Shown here in pieces: positions 51,478 through 59,322 of a DNA stretch of 64,000 nt. The translations under genes were made by a program, and so were the position numbers. The notes beneath the pieces were generated by a model. The model was given only the letters and a program-made list of their open reading frames with translations, did no database searches and was not told the origin of the DNA. The stretch's first letter is position 1. The number at the start of each line of letters is the position of its first letter. Source of the stretch: Cellulomonas sp. KH9 (lineage in GTDB: Bacteria; Actinomycetota; Actinomycetes; Actinomycetales; Cellulomonadaceae); the NCBI RefSeq assembly GCF_900114185.1, contig NZ_FOSE01000001.1, positions 459,749-523,748 of the forward strand, given 5' to 3'.

Positions 51478-52119
51478 TCAGGAGCCGGTGACGGTGCTGC
51501 CGGGTGCGACGGGAAGAGTCTGCCCGTCGAGGAGCGCCTGGCCGGCGCGTGCCTTCGTCTCGATGATCTCCGTGCCCCAGAGCGCGGCCAGCGCCTTGGC
51601 GTCCTCGGAGGTGTAGCCGGCGTCCCAGAAGGCGTCGTACTGCGCGTCGGTGTACGCGACCGTCGGCTGCTCGGGTGCCGGCACGTCGCCGCCCTCGGGG
51701 CGGACGGGCACGTCGGCCGGGGCGGGCGCGGCGGCGTCCGACGACTCGGCCTCCGCCGGTGCGGTGGGCACGGTGCCGGTCGGGTCGACCGGCACCTGCT
51801 CGCCGTCGAGGAGCATCTGACCCGCGCGGGCCTTCGTCTCCGTGCTCTCCGTGCCCCACAGCGCGGAGAGCTCCTCGAGGTCCGCGACCGTGTAGCCGGC
51901 GCCCCAGAAGGCGACGTACTGCTCGCGGGTGTAGCCCTCGGGCATCCCCGACCAGTCGACGCCGACGAGGCCGAGCGCCTCCTCGACGGCCTGCCCGGCG
52001 ACGGAGTTCGGGTTGGCGGCGATCGCGGCGCCGGAGCCGGCGACGGTCAGCGTCGCGGCGATGACGCCGATCGCGACCATGCGGCGACGGCGGGGCTGGG
52101 GCGTGGTGCTGGGGTTCAT
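51478..52119 (-). CDS. Secreted protein with two FW/ETKARAG modules
   Basis: 213 residues. A basic start RRRR and hydrophobic stretch (14-35) form a signal peptide or anchor. Two modules at 62-112 and 155-205 share YT-x2-QY-x-AFW-x-AGYT-x2-D-x3-L-x-ALWGTE-x2-ETKARAGQ-x-LLDG-x3-PV, with about 60% identity between them; a Pro/Ala/Glu linker joins them. The membrane-proximal ANPxS...VGxxWSxMPxGYT segment is also shared with the membrane protein at 48913, so the two are paralogues. I recognise no named domain. ATG has GGAGGA upstream. First gene of the cassette. Confidence 0.78.
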   Translation of the reverse strand: MNPSTTPQPRRRRMVAIGVIAATLTVAGSGAAIAANPNSVAGQAVEEALGLVGVDWSGMPEGYTREQYVAFWGAGYTVADLEELSALWGTESTETKARAGQMLLDGEQVPVDPTGTVPTAPAEAESSDAAAPAPADVPVRPEGGDVPAPEQPTVAYTDAQYDAFWDAGYTSEDAKALAALWGTEIIETKARAGQALLDGQTLPVAPGSTVTGS

Positions 52120-52167
52120 CGGTCCTCCGTGGGGGCTCGTCGGTACGTGCCCCCTCACAACGCGGCT

Positions 52168-52201
52168 CGACCCCCGATGTGTGGAGTTCGTCCCCCGGTG
52201 T
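52168..52201. promoter_or_regulatory. Direct repeat 21 bp apart upstream of the cassette
   Basis: CGACCCCCGATGT (52168-52180) and CGTCCCCCGGTGT (52189-52201) match at 11 of 13 positions with starts 21 bp apart, two helical turns. They lie 49-82 bp before the ATG at 52119 and are a plausible regulator or sigma target. Confidence 0.45.
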
Positions 52202-52202
52202 C

Positions 52203-54467
52203 TCAGCCCCGCGGGTCGATGGGGAAGTTCTGGTCGAACACGTGGTCCGGGTCGTACGTGCGCTTGAGCGCGCGCAGCCGGTCGAGCGTGAGCTGCGGGA
52301 ACGCCTCGTGCAGCCGCTCGGGGCGCGGGTCGGTCTCGAACGACAGGTACAGCCCGTCCATGTGCGGGTGCGCGAGGCGGTCCCACGCGTCGTCCAGCCC
52401 GGTGCGGGACGAGCGCCCCGCGAAGGTGGTGACGGAGAACTGCTGGTGCCGGTGGGCGTACGCGGTCGCGTCGGGGGCGAGGTCGTTGCCGGCGCCCCCG
52501 GTGGCGCGCAGCTGCACCAGCATCGCCTCGCCGGAGCCGAGCAGGCGCCCGAGGTCGACGGCGGCGACGTCCGTCATGGCGGGCAGCAGCCCGGACCGGG
52601 TGACGGGCGGTGCCCCGCCGTCGTGGTGCTTGGCCACCGGCCCGACGACACCCGTGTAGGGCGTGAGCGTCGCGCGCTGGTCGAGCACGGGCCCCGCGCC
52701 GAGCAGCTCCTCGAGGGCGGCGACGGCGGACGTCGTGTCGTCGTCGGCCCACACCGTCATGGCCTGGGCGAGCGGCTGGCGTCCGCCGCTGCCGGCCTGC
52801 AGGTGCAGGAAGCTGGTGAGCTGCCGGGGCGCGTCCTGGACGGTGCGCCCCCAGCGCTCGATCAGCCGCGCGGGGTCCGACGCGTCGAACGTCATGGTCG
52901 CGAGGACGACGTCGGGCACCTCGGGCGCCTCGAGCTCCACCCACGTGACGACGCCCAGGTTGCCGCCGGCGCCGCGCAGCCCCCAGAACAGCTCGGGCTC
53001 GTGGTCGGCGTCGACGACGCGCACGGTGCCGTCCGCGGTGACCACCTCGTAGGCGACGACGTGGTCGATCGTCAGGCCCTGGGAGCGGCCGAGCAGCCCG
53101 ATCCCGCCGGTCGTCGCCAGCCCGCCCACGCCGACGCCGCCGTAGTCCCCGGACGAGATCGCCCAGCCGTGCGGTGCCAGGGTCGCGGCGACCTTGCCCC
53201 ACGTCGCACCCGCGCCGAGCCGCACCCGACGCGTCGGCTCGTCGACGACCGTCACCTCGTCCAGCGCGCCGACGTCGAGCACGACGCCGCCGTCGTTGGT
53301 CGACCGGCCGGAGATGCCGTGGCCGCCGGACCGCACGCCCAGGGGTCCGCGCTGCTCGCGGGCGTACCCGAGCGCGTCGACGACCTGCTGCGTGGTGCGG
53401 GGGAGCAGGATGAGCCCCGGGGCGCCGCGACGCATGTACGTGGAGCGCAGGGGCGCGTACGCGCGGTCCCCGGGCTCGACGGCGGGCACCTCGGCGGGCA
53501 CGGCGTCGTACGCGATCCCGTCGACGCGCTTGGCCAGTGCGGCGGCGGCGCGTGCCGGACCGGTGGACGTGCCCGACGACGCGCGCTCGGCCGCGACCAC
53601 GTCGCGGACGGCCGGTGCGACCTGCTCAGCGAACGTCCGGATGGTCGCGGGGTCGTCGGAGGCGAGGACGAACGTGCCGATGCCGTCCTCGAGCGCGTAC
53701 CGGACCAGGGCGTCGACCCACTGCTCGGGCGGGCCGTCGAGGCCGTCGCCGGGGGTGGGGGAGAACCGTCCGCTGATGTTGCCCAGGCGCCGGATCTCGC
53801 GCGGGTCGCGGCCGGCGGCCGTCGCGGCCTCGTCGATGGTCGCGTTGCCGCGGGCCAGGTCGCCCGGCTGCAGGTAGCCCAGCGAGGGCAGCCAGCCGTC
53901 GGCCTTGCGCCCGACCAGGCGCAGCATGCGGGGCTTGTAGGCACCGACCCAGATGCCGATGTCGTGCGCGGGTGCCGGTCCGCGCTTGGCGCCGGCGAGG
54001 TGGTGGTGCTCGCCGCCGACGCGCAGCGGACCGCGCGCGTCGGTGTCCCACAGGGCGCGGATGACGTCGATGGCCTCGTCGAGCGCGTCGACGGCCTGGC
54101 CGGGGGTGAGCCGCGGGAACCCCATGCCCTCGATCGCGTCCCAGAACGCCCCGGCGCCCAGGCCGAGCTCGACGCGCCCGCCGGACAGCAGGTCGAGGCT
54201 CGCGGCGGCGCGCGCGAGGACCGCCGGCGGGCGCATGGGCACGTTGAGCACGTTGCCGGACAGGTGGACGCGCTCGGTGCGCGCGGCGACGTACGACAGC
54301 AGGGTCCACGTGTCGAGGAACGAGGGCTGGTACGGGTGGTCCTGGAACGTCACGAGGTCGAGGCCGGCCTGCTCGGTGAGCACGGCCAGGTCGACCGGGG
54401 TCTGCGGGTCGGCGTTCTGCGGGGTGATGAACGTGCCGAGCTGCAGCTCGTGCCCGTAGTCGGTCAT
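52203..54467 (-). CDS. LLM oxidoreductase fused to a berberine-bridge-type FAD oxidase
   Basis: 754 residues. Residues 1-300 are a luciferase-like monooxygenase domain (LGTFITPQNADPQTPVDLAVLTEQAGLDLVTFQDHP, LDLLSGGRVELGLGAGAFWD, IWVGAYKPRMLRLVGRKADGWLPSLGYL). Residues ~350-754 are an FAD-linked oxidase: YMRRGAPGLILLPRTTQQV, GVRSGGHGISGRS (FAD-binding, usual site of the 8-alpha-His), GVGVGGLATTGGIGLLGRSQGLT, and a BBE C-terminus ending DPDHVFDQNFPI. The frame is continuous with a ~45-residue Ala-rich joint. Substrate unknown. Divergent from a MarR regulator that probably controls it. Confidence 0.88.
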   Translation of the reverse strand: MTDYGHELQLGTFITPQNADPQTPVDLAVLTEQAGLDLVTFQDHPYQPSFLDTWTLLSYVAARTERVHLSGNVLNVPMRPPAVLARAAASLDLLSGGRVELGLGAGAFWDAIEGMGFPRLTPGQAVDALDEAIDVIRALWDTDARGPLRVGGEHHHLAGAKRGPAPAHDIGIWVGAYKPRMLRLVGRKADGWLPSLGYLQPGDLARGNATIDEAATAAGRDPREIRRLGNISGRFSPTPGDGLDGPPEQWVDALVRYALEDGIGTFVLASDDPATIRTFAEQVAPAVRDVVAAERASSGTSTGPARAAAALAKRVDGIAYDAVPAEVPAVEPGDRAYAPLRSTYMRRGAPGLILLPRTTQQVVDALGYAREQRGPLGVRSGGHGISGRSTNDGGVVLDVGALDEVTVVDEPTRRVRLGAGATWGKVAATLAPHGWAISSGDYGGVGVGGLATTGGIGLLGRSQGLTIDHVVAYEVVTADGTVRVVDADHEPELFWGLRGAGGNLGVVTWVELEAPEVPDVVLATMTFDASDPARLIERWGRTVQDAPRQLTSFLHLQAGSGGRQPLAQAMTVWADDDTTSAVAALEELLGAGPVLDQRATLTPYTGVVGPVAKHHDGGAPPVTRSGLLPAMTDVAAVDLGRLLGSGEAMLVQLRATGGAGNDLAPDATAYAHRHQQFSVTTFAGRSSRTGLDDAWDRLAHPHMDGLYLSFETDPRPERLHEAFPQLTLDRLRALKRTYDPDHVFDQNFPIDPRG

Positions 54468-54496
54468 GGCGTCGCCTCCGTGGTCGTGTGCTGGGT

Positions 54497-54521
54497 AGAT
54501 CATATGCACGACCGACGATCT
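54497..54521. promoter_or_regulatory. Inverted repeat in the LLM-FAD/marR promoter
   Basis: AGATC at 54497-54501 and GATCT at 54517-54521, 15 bases apart, overlap the minus-strand -10 box TATGAT (54504-54499). Likely MarR operator. Confidence 0.5.
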
Positions 54522-54534
54522 GCGGGGCAACGGG

Positions 54535-54540
54535 TATGCT
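54535..54540 (+). promoter_or_regulatory. -10 box TATGCT, leaderless start of marR
   Basis: TATGCT ends 7 bases before GTG 54548. Confidence 0.6.
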
Positions 54541-54547
54541 GGGTGCC

Positions 54548-55018
54548 GTGACCGACACCACGACGCGCACGGGCGACGACCTCGGCTGGCAGCTGGGCAC
54601 GCTGCTCGGCCGGTGGCGCGACGCCGTCGGGGAGGCGCTCGGCCCGATCCCCGCCGGGCCGCGCGGCTACCACCTGCTGCGCGTCGTCGTCACCGCCGCG
54701 GAGCCGCCCAGCCAGGCCGCGCTCGCGGCCCACCTGGGCATCGACCGCACCGTCATGACCTACCTGCTCGACGACCTGTGCGCCGCCGGCCTCGTCGCGC
54801 GCTGCCCCGACCCGGCGGACCGCCGCGTGCGGCGCATCGCCGCGACCGACGCCGGCAGGAACGTCCTCGCGGACGTCGAGGGCCGCATCGCCGCGGCCGA
54901 GGACGACGTCCTGCAGGGGCTGACCCCCGTCGAGCGCGACACCCTGCGGGCCCTGCTCGCGCGTGCCAGCGGCCCCGCCGAGCCCGGCGAGGACCGCTGC
55001 GCGGTGGTCACGGGCTGA
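54548..55018 (+). CDS. MarR-family transcriptional regulator
   Basis: 156 residues. The winged helix shows PSQAALAAHLGIDRTVMTYLLDDLCAAGLVARCPDPADRRVRRIAATDAGRNVL, with DxRxxR of the MarR wing (PADRRVRRI). Flanking helices form the dimer. GTG at 54548 fits the leaderless promoter; an upstream ATG at 54539 would sit inside the -10 box. Divergent from the LLM-FAD fusion with an inverted repeat between, so it probably represses both and responds to a small aromatic or redox ligand. Confidence 0.92.
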   Translation: MTDTTTRTGDDLGWQLGTLLGRWRDAVGEALGPIPAGPRGYHLLRVVVTAAEPPSQAALAAHLGIDRTVMTYLLDDLCAAGLVARCPDPADRRVRRIAATDAGRNVLADVEGRIAAAEDDVLQGLTPVERDTLRALLARASGPAEPGEDRCAVVTG

Positions 55019-55036
55019 CGGGGCCGCCGGGGGCCG

Positions 55037-57817
55037 TCAGACGAACCGCCACAGGTGGTCGGCGGTGCCGGTGTCGTCCCAGATCAGCACCGCGGCGCCC
55101 TGGGTCGTCGACATGGCGTCGACGCCGAGCACCCGGCCGGTCGCGCTCTGCAGCCGGAAGTACCCGCCGGAGCCGTACCGCAGGCGCCACCGCTGCGTGC
55201 TCGCGCCCGTGTCGGTGGTCGACACCGCACGCCCGCCGTTGCCCGTGCCGTCGACGGCCAGCACCTTGCCCGTGTGCTGGTTGCGCACGCGCAGCAGACC
55301 GTCGCCGCCCAGCACGGCCGTCCACAGGTGGTCCGCCGTGCCCGTGTCGCCCCACTGCAGCACGCGCGCACCGTCGGCCGTGGACATGTCCGTGACGCCC
55401 AGCACCAGGCCGCTGTTCCGGTTCTGGATGCGGCGCGCGCCGGTGGGCACGACGCGCCAGCGGTTGTCGGTGGTGCCGTCGTCGCCCGTCATGACGGCCT
55501 GGGCGCCCTGCGCGGTGCTGTTGCCGGCCAGGCCCAGCAGGCGCGACGTGTGCGCGTTGCGGACGCGGTGCGTGCCGTCGCCCGCGTCGAGCAGCGTCCA
55601 GCGGTGGTCGGCCGTGCCCGTGTCGCCCCACTGCAGGACGCGCGCACCGTCGGCGGTCGACATGTTCTCGACGCCCAGCACCTTGCCGCTGTGCACGTTG
55701 CGCAGCGTGAGGCCGTCGCCGTCGGGCACGAGCACCCAGTCGTGGTCGGCGGACCCGTTGTCGGACCACTGCAGCGCCAGGCCGCCGTCGGCCGTGGACA
55801 TCGAGGCGATGCCGAGCACCAGGCCGCTGGCCGCGTTGACCAGGCGGTACGGGCCGGACCCGCCCGCGGGGGTGCCGCCGGACCCGTTCGTGCGCCAGTA
55901 GACCGTGTAGTTGTGGCCGTGCGCGTCGTAGAACGGGCCGAGCGCGACGTCCTGGCCGTCGGCCCTCGCGGTGAACGCCAGCGCGGTGGCGCTGGTGCGG
56001 GTGACGGACGCGACGTCGAGCGCCGGCGGCCCGGACAGCGTGCGGTCGCCGTAGTTGCCGGACAGCACGGTGGGACCGAAGAAGACCGCGCCCACGCCGG
56101 GGTCGTCGTTCGTCGGCTCGACCCGCAAGGTCATCGGCAGCCGGACGCCGAGCGCGTCGCCCGCCGCCCAGGTGCGGGTGACCGACGCGTACGACCCCGG
56201 GGCGGCCGCGACGGCCAGCGCCGCACCGTTCAGGGTCAGCGAGGCCCCCGTGGCCCAGGACGGGATGCGCACCCGGACCGTCCAGGACCCCGACGGGCTC
56301 CCGCCGATGGTCAGCGTCGTGGTGTCCCCGACGGGGTACGTCGTCGCCTGCGTGACCGTCACGTTGCGGGCGGACCACGTCAGGGTCGACGGCATGAACA
56401 GGTTGACCGTCAGCGTCGTGCCCTCGAAGAAGTAGATCGAGTCCATGAGCTTGGTGTTGGTCTCGATCCCGGTGCCCTGGCAGCACCAGAACGTCGAGTA
56501 GGGCGTGGAGAACGTGCCGCCGCCCCAGGCCGGGCCGGTGGACGGCGTGCCGCGCCGGCCGCCGGGACGCAGCGGCGTGAAGTACGAGAAGCCGCCCATC
56601 GGGTCGGACGGGTTCTGCCCGCCGAGCAGGTGGTTGAGCAGAGCCCGCTCGTAGTAGTCGAAGTAGCGCGCGTCGTCGGGGTCGAGCGTCCACAGCTCGC
56701 GCGTGAGCTTGAGCATGTTGTACGTGTTGCACTGCTCGGCCGTGTCGTTGTCGAGGTACGTTGAGATCGCGTTCGGGGGCCGGAAGTGCTCGGCCTCGCT
56801 GTTGCCGCCGATGGCGTACGTGTGCGCCCCGACGGTGATCGCCCAGGCGTTGCGGGCGATGTCCCGGTAGCGGGTCGTGCCGGTGGACTTGTACTCGCGT
56901 GCCGCCCCCACCCACTTGGGCACCTGCGTGTTGGCGTGCGACCCGTTCAGCTGGTCGCGGTTGGCGGCGAGCGGGTCGAACGACGCGGCGTGGTCGAAGC
57001 GCTGCGCCACGGTGAGCCAGCGCCGGTCGTCCGTCAGGAGGTAGAGGTCGGCGAAGACCGCGTTCATGCCGCCGAACTCCACCCGCAGGGCGGTCTGCAT
57101 CTGCGACTGCGACAGCCGGCCGGTGCGGGCGTCCACCCAGGCCGCGAACCGCAGCAGGACGTCGCGCGCCTGCGTGCTGCCCAGCAGCCGCCAGACGTCC
57201 AGCAGGCCGGCGAGCGTCTTGTGGATCGCGTAGTACGAGACGTTGCCGCTGCCGGTCTCGACGGCGTTGAAGTCGGACTCGGGGAAGCCGGACAGGTAGC
57301 CCGGGGTGAACCCGGCGGCGCCGTTGTTGGCCTGGCACTTCGCCAGCTCCGCGACCATGGTGGTGGCCTTGTCGCGGCACGTCGTGTCGCCGAGCACGGC
57401 CCACGCCTGGGCCCAGGCCGTGAGGAAGTGGCCCTGGCTGTGGGTGCGGAACGGGAAGCTCGGGGCCTCCCAGCCGCCGAGCGCCTGGGCGCCCTGCGTG
57501 GACAGCCGGTGGTTGGCGCGGAAGTTGTAGAGCAGCCGGTCGACGTCGACGCTGCGGAGGTACGCGAGCGTGCGGTCCTGGTTCTGGGTCCAGCGGCTCG
57601 CGGCCAGGCGCACCTGGCCGAGCTCGAACGGCCGCGCCCGGGTGCCGATCTCCGCGCGGGCCAGCGGCGTCTCGGCGGCCAGCGCGCGGGGGAGGGGGCC
57701 GAGGTGCGGCCCGGCCGCGGCGACGAGTCCCGCGACGCCCGCGAGCTGGAGGAGGCGTCGGCGGGTGAGCGGTGCGCGTGGGTCGCCGCCTGCGTGCGGG
57801 TCGGGCTGCTGGGGCAT
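55037..57817 (-). CDS. Secreted GH127/GH146-like beta-L-arabinofuranosidase with two ricin-type lectin domains
   Basis: 926 residues. Tat signal: TRRRLLQLAGVAG near residue 20. The catalytic (alpha/alpha)6 region has TPGYLSGFPES, GGMNAVFADLYLLTDD, HANTQVPKWVG, EQCNTYNMLKLTRELW and FWCCQGTGIET, where the Cys pair and Glu agree with the Cys-nucleophile, zinc-binding GH127 family. Residues ~650-926 contain six ~45-residue repeats (SGxVLGVxxMSTADGARVLQWGDTGTADHxW), i.e. two beta-trefoils of CBM13/ricin type. Removes arabinose from plant or arabinan chains after sugar binding. ATG 57817 has GGAGAGG upstream. A LacI-like site lies 99 bases before it. Confidence 0.9.
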   Translation of the reverse strand: MPQQPDPHAGGDPRAPLTRRRLLQLAGVAGLVAAAGPHLGPLPRALAAETPLARAEIGTRARPFELGQVRLAASRWTQNQDRTLAYLRSVDVDRLLYNFRANHRLSTQGAQALGGWEAPSFPFRTHSQGHFLTAWAQAWAVLGDTTCRDKATTMVAELAKCQANNGAAGFTPGYLSGFPESDFNAVETGSGNVSYYAIHKTLAGLLDVWRLLGSTQARDVLLRFAAWVDARTGRLSQSQMQTALRVEFGGMNAVFADLYLLTDDRRWLTVAQRFDHAASFDPLAANRDQLNGSHANTQVPKWVGAAREYKSTGTTRYRDIARNAWAITVGAHTYAIGGNSEAEHFRPPNAISTYLDNDTAEQCNTYNMLKLTRELWTLDPDDARYFDYYERALLNHLLGGQNPSDPMGGFSYFTPLRPGGRRGTPSTGPAWGGGTFSTPYSTFWCCQGTGIETNTKLMDSIYFFEGTTLTVNLFMPSTLTWSARNVTVTQATTYPVGDTTTLTIGGSPSGSWTVRVRIPSWATGASLTLNGAALAVAAAPGSYASVTRTWAAGDALGVRLPMTLRVEPTNDDPGVGAVFFGPTVLSGNYGDRTLSGPPALDVASVTRTSATALAFTARADGQDVALGPFYDAHGHNYTVYWRTNGSGGTPAGGSGPYRLVNAASGLVLGIASMSTADGGLALQWSDNGSADHDWVLVPDGDGLTLRNVHSGKVLGVENMSTADGARVLQWGDTGTADHRWTLLDAGDGTHRVRNAHTSRLLGLAGNSTAQGAQAVMTGDDGTTDNRWRVVPTGARRIQNRNSGLVLGVTDMSTADGARVLQWGDTGTADHLWTAVLGGDGLLRVRNQHTGKVLAVDGTGNGGRAVSTTDTGASTQRWRLRYGSGGYFRLQSATGRVLGVDAMSTTQGAAVLIWDDTGTADHLWRFV

Positions 57818-57915
57818 CGTCGGGACCTCTCCGTCGAGGTGGTGTGAACGATCACAACGTGACGTCGGCGAACGTAACCCCGCCCGCGCGGGGCCGTACA
57901 CGCCCCGGTCGACGT

Positions 57916-57927
57916 CGAAACGCTTCG
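57916..57927. promoter_or_regulatory. LacI-type operator before the GH127 gene
   Basis: CGAAACGCTTCG, palindromic at 10 of 12 positions. Its reverse complement matches the GH48 upstream site at 11 of 12 positions. Confidence 0.55.
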
Positions 57928-57958
57928 CACGCGCGGATCCGGGCCTTGTGGTCCGCAC

Positions 57959-57998
57959 GGTTCTGTGGTTCATTAGTCGAGTAATGAACCACAGAACC
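57959..57998. promoter_or_regulatory. 40-bp perfect palindrome, operator of the GntR/ABC locus
   Basis: GGTTCTGTGGTTCATTA (57959-57975), 6-bp spacer GTCGAG, and its exact reverse complement (57982-57998). It ends 11 bases before the GntR start. The AT content is far above its surroundings. Confidence 0.9.
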
Positions 57999-58009
57999 AG
58001 CAGGAAGGG

Positions 58010-58399
58010 GTGACCGTGTTCGACGGCCGCGACCCCGTGTACCTGCAGATCGCCGACCAGATCCGCCAGGACGTGCTCTCGGGTGCCCTGGCCGCCGAGG
58101 AGCAGGTCATGTCCACGACGCAGTACGCGACGACGTTCCGCATCAACCCCGCGACGGCCGCCAAGGCCTTCGCGCAGCTGGTCGACGAGGGCGTGCTCTA
58201 CAAGCGGCGCGGCGTCGGCATGTTCGTCGCCCCGGGCGCCCGCGAGCGCCTGCTCGCCGACGCCCGCGAGTCGTTCTTCGCCGACAGCGTCGACCCGGTG
58301 GCCGACGCGGCCCGCGTCCTGGGCATCGACGTCGAGGACGTCGTCGCCCGCCTCCGCGCCCGCACTGCCGCACCCGCACCCCAGGGAGAGCCCCGATGA
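58010..58399 (+). CDS. GntR-family regulator, YtrA type
   Basis: 129 residues, the short YtrA length. The winged helix PVYLQIADQIRQDVLSGALAAEEQVMSTTQYATTFRINPATAAKAFAQLVDEGVLYKRRGVGMFVA is complete; the C-terminal ~50 residues form the small dimer domain, with no ligand-binding domain of other GntR classes. GTG at 58010 has AGGAAGG upstream. The 40-bp palindrome just before it is the obvious operator, so it likely represses the whole locus. Its stop overlaps the ATPase ATG. Confidence 0.93.
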   Translation: MTVFDGRDPVYLQIADQIRQDVLSGALAAEEQVMSTTQYATTFRINPATAAKAFAQLVDEGVLYKRRGVGMFVAPGARERLLADARESFFADSVDPVADAARVLGIDVEDVVARLRARTAAPAPQGEPR

Positions 58400-59322
58400 C
58401 CGCGACGACCACCGGCTGGGGCGTCGAGCTGCACGGCGTCACGCAGCGCTACGGCGACGTCGTCGCGCTCGACGACGTCGCGTTGACCGTCCGCCCCGGC
58501 ACCATCACCGGCCTGCTCGGCCGCAACGGCTCCGGCAAGTCGACGCTCGGCTCCCTGCTCGCCGCCTTCCGCCGCCCGACCGCGGGTCGCGTGCTCGTCG
58601 ACGGTGAGGACCCGTGGGAGAACGAGCGGGTCGCGCCGGGGGTGTGCTTCGTCCGCGAGTCCGGCGACGTGCTCGACGACTACTCCCTCAAGGACAACGT
58701 CGCCTACCTCTCGGGTGCCCGCCCGCACTTCTCGCACGAGCTGGCCGGCGAGCTGCTCGAGCTGTTCGAGCTCGACCTGAAGCGCAAGCCGTCCAAGCTG
58801 TCGCGCGGCAAGAAGTCGGCGTTCGGGATCGTCGTCGGGCTGGCCTCGCGCGCCCCGCTGACCATCCTCGACGAGGTCCACCTGGGTCTCGACGCGCCCA
58901 GCCGGTACGCGTTCTACGACGCGCTGCTCGCCGACTACGCCGAGCACCCGCGCACCGTCGTGCTGTCGAGCCACCTGATCGACGAGGTCGAGCGGCTGCT
59001 CGAGGACGTCGTGGTGCTCGACCGCGGCCGCGTCCTCATCGCCCAGGACGCCGAGTCCCTGCGCGCCGAGGGCGTCTCGGTCACCGGCCCCACGGCCGCC
59101 GTCGCGGACTTCGTCGCGGGGCGGGACGTGCTCGCCACGCAGCGCCTCGGCGGCACCACCCAGACCACCGTGCGCGGCGCGCTCGTGGAGGGCGACGCGC
59201 GCCGCGCACGGGAGGCCGGGCTCGAGCTGGGCCCGGTCCCGCTGCAGGACCTGTTCGTCCACCTCACCGACCCGGTCCGCACCGGCGGCGCGGCGGCGCA
59301 CGCGCAGGGGGTGGACCGATGA
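58396..59322 (+). CDS. ABC transporter ATP-binding protein, YtrB-like
   Basis: 308 residues. Walker A GRNGSGKST, signature LSRGKKSAFGIVVGLASR, Walker B LTILDEVHLGLDAPSR and VLSSHLIDEVERL. The signature LSRGK and the D-E-V instead of D-E-P are as in the YtrB/EcsA-like class paired with GntR regulators. Translationally coupled to GntR (ATGA) and to the membrane protein (ATGA). Probably part of a drug- or cell-wall-stress exporter. Confidence 0.9.
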   Translation: MTATTTGWGVELHGVTQRYGDVVALDDVALTVRPGTITGLLGRNGSGKSTLGSLLAAFRRPTAGRVLVDGEDPWENERVAPGVCFVRESGDVLDDYSLKDNVAYLSGARPHFSHELAGELLELFELDLKRKPSKLSRGKKSAFGIVVGLASRAPLTILDEVHLGLDAPSRYAFYDALLADYAEHPRTVVLSSHLIDEVERLLEDVVVLDRGRVLIAQDAESLRAEGVSVTGPTAAVADFVAGRDVLATQRLGGTTQTTVRGALVEGDARRAREAGLELGPVPLQDLFVHLTDPVRTGGAAAHAQGVDR

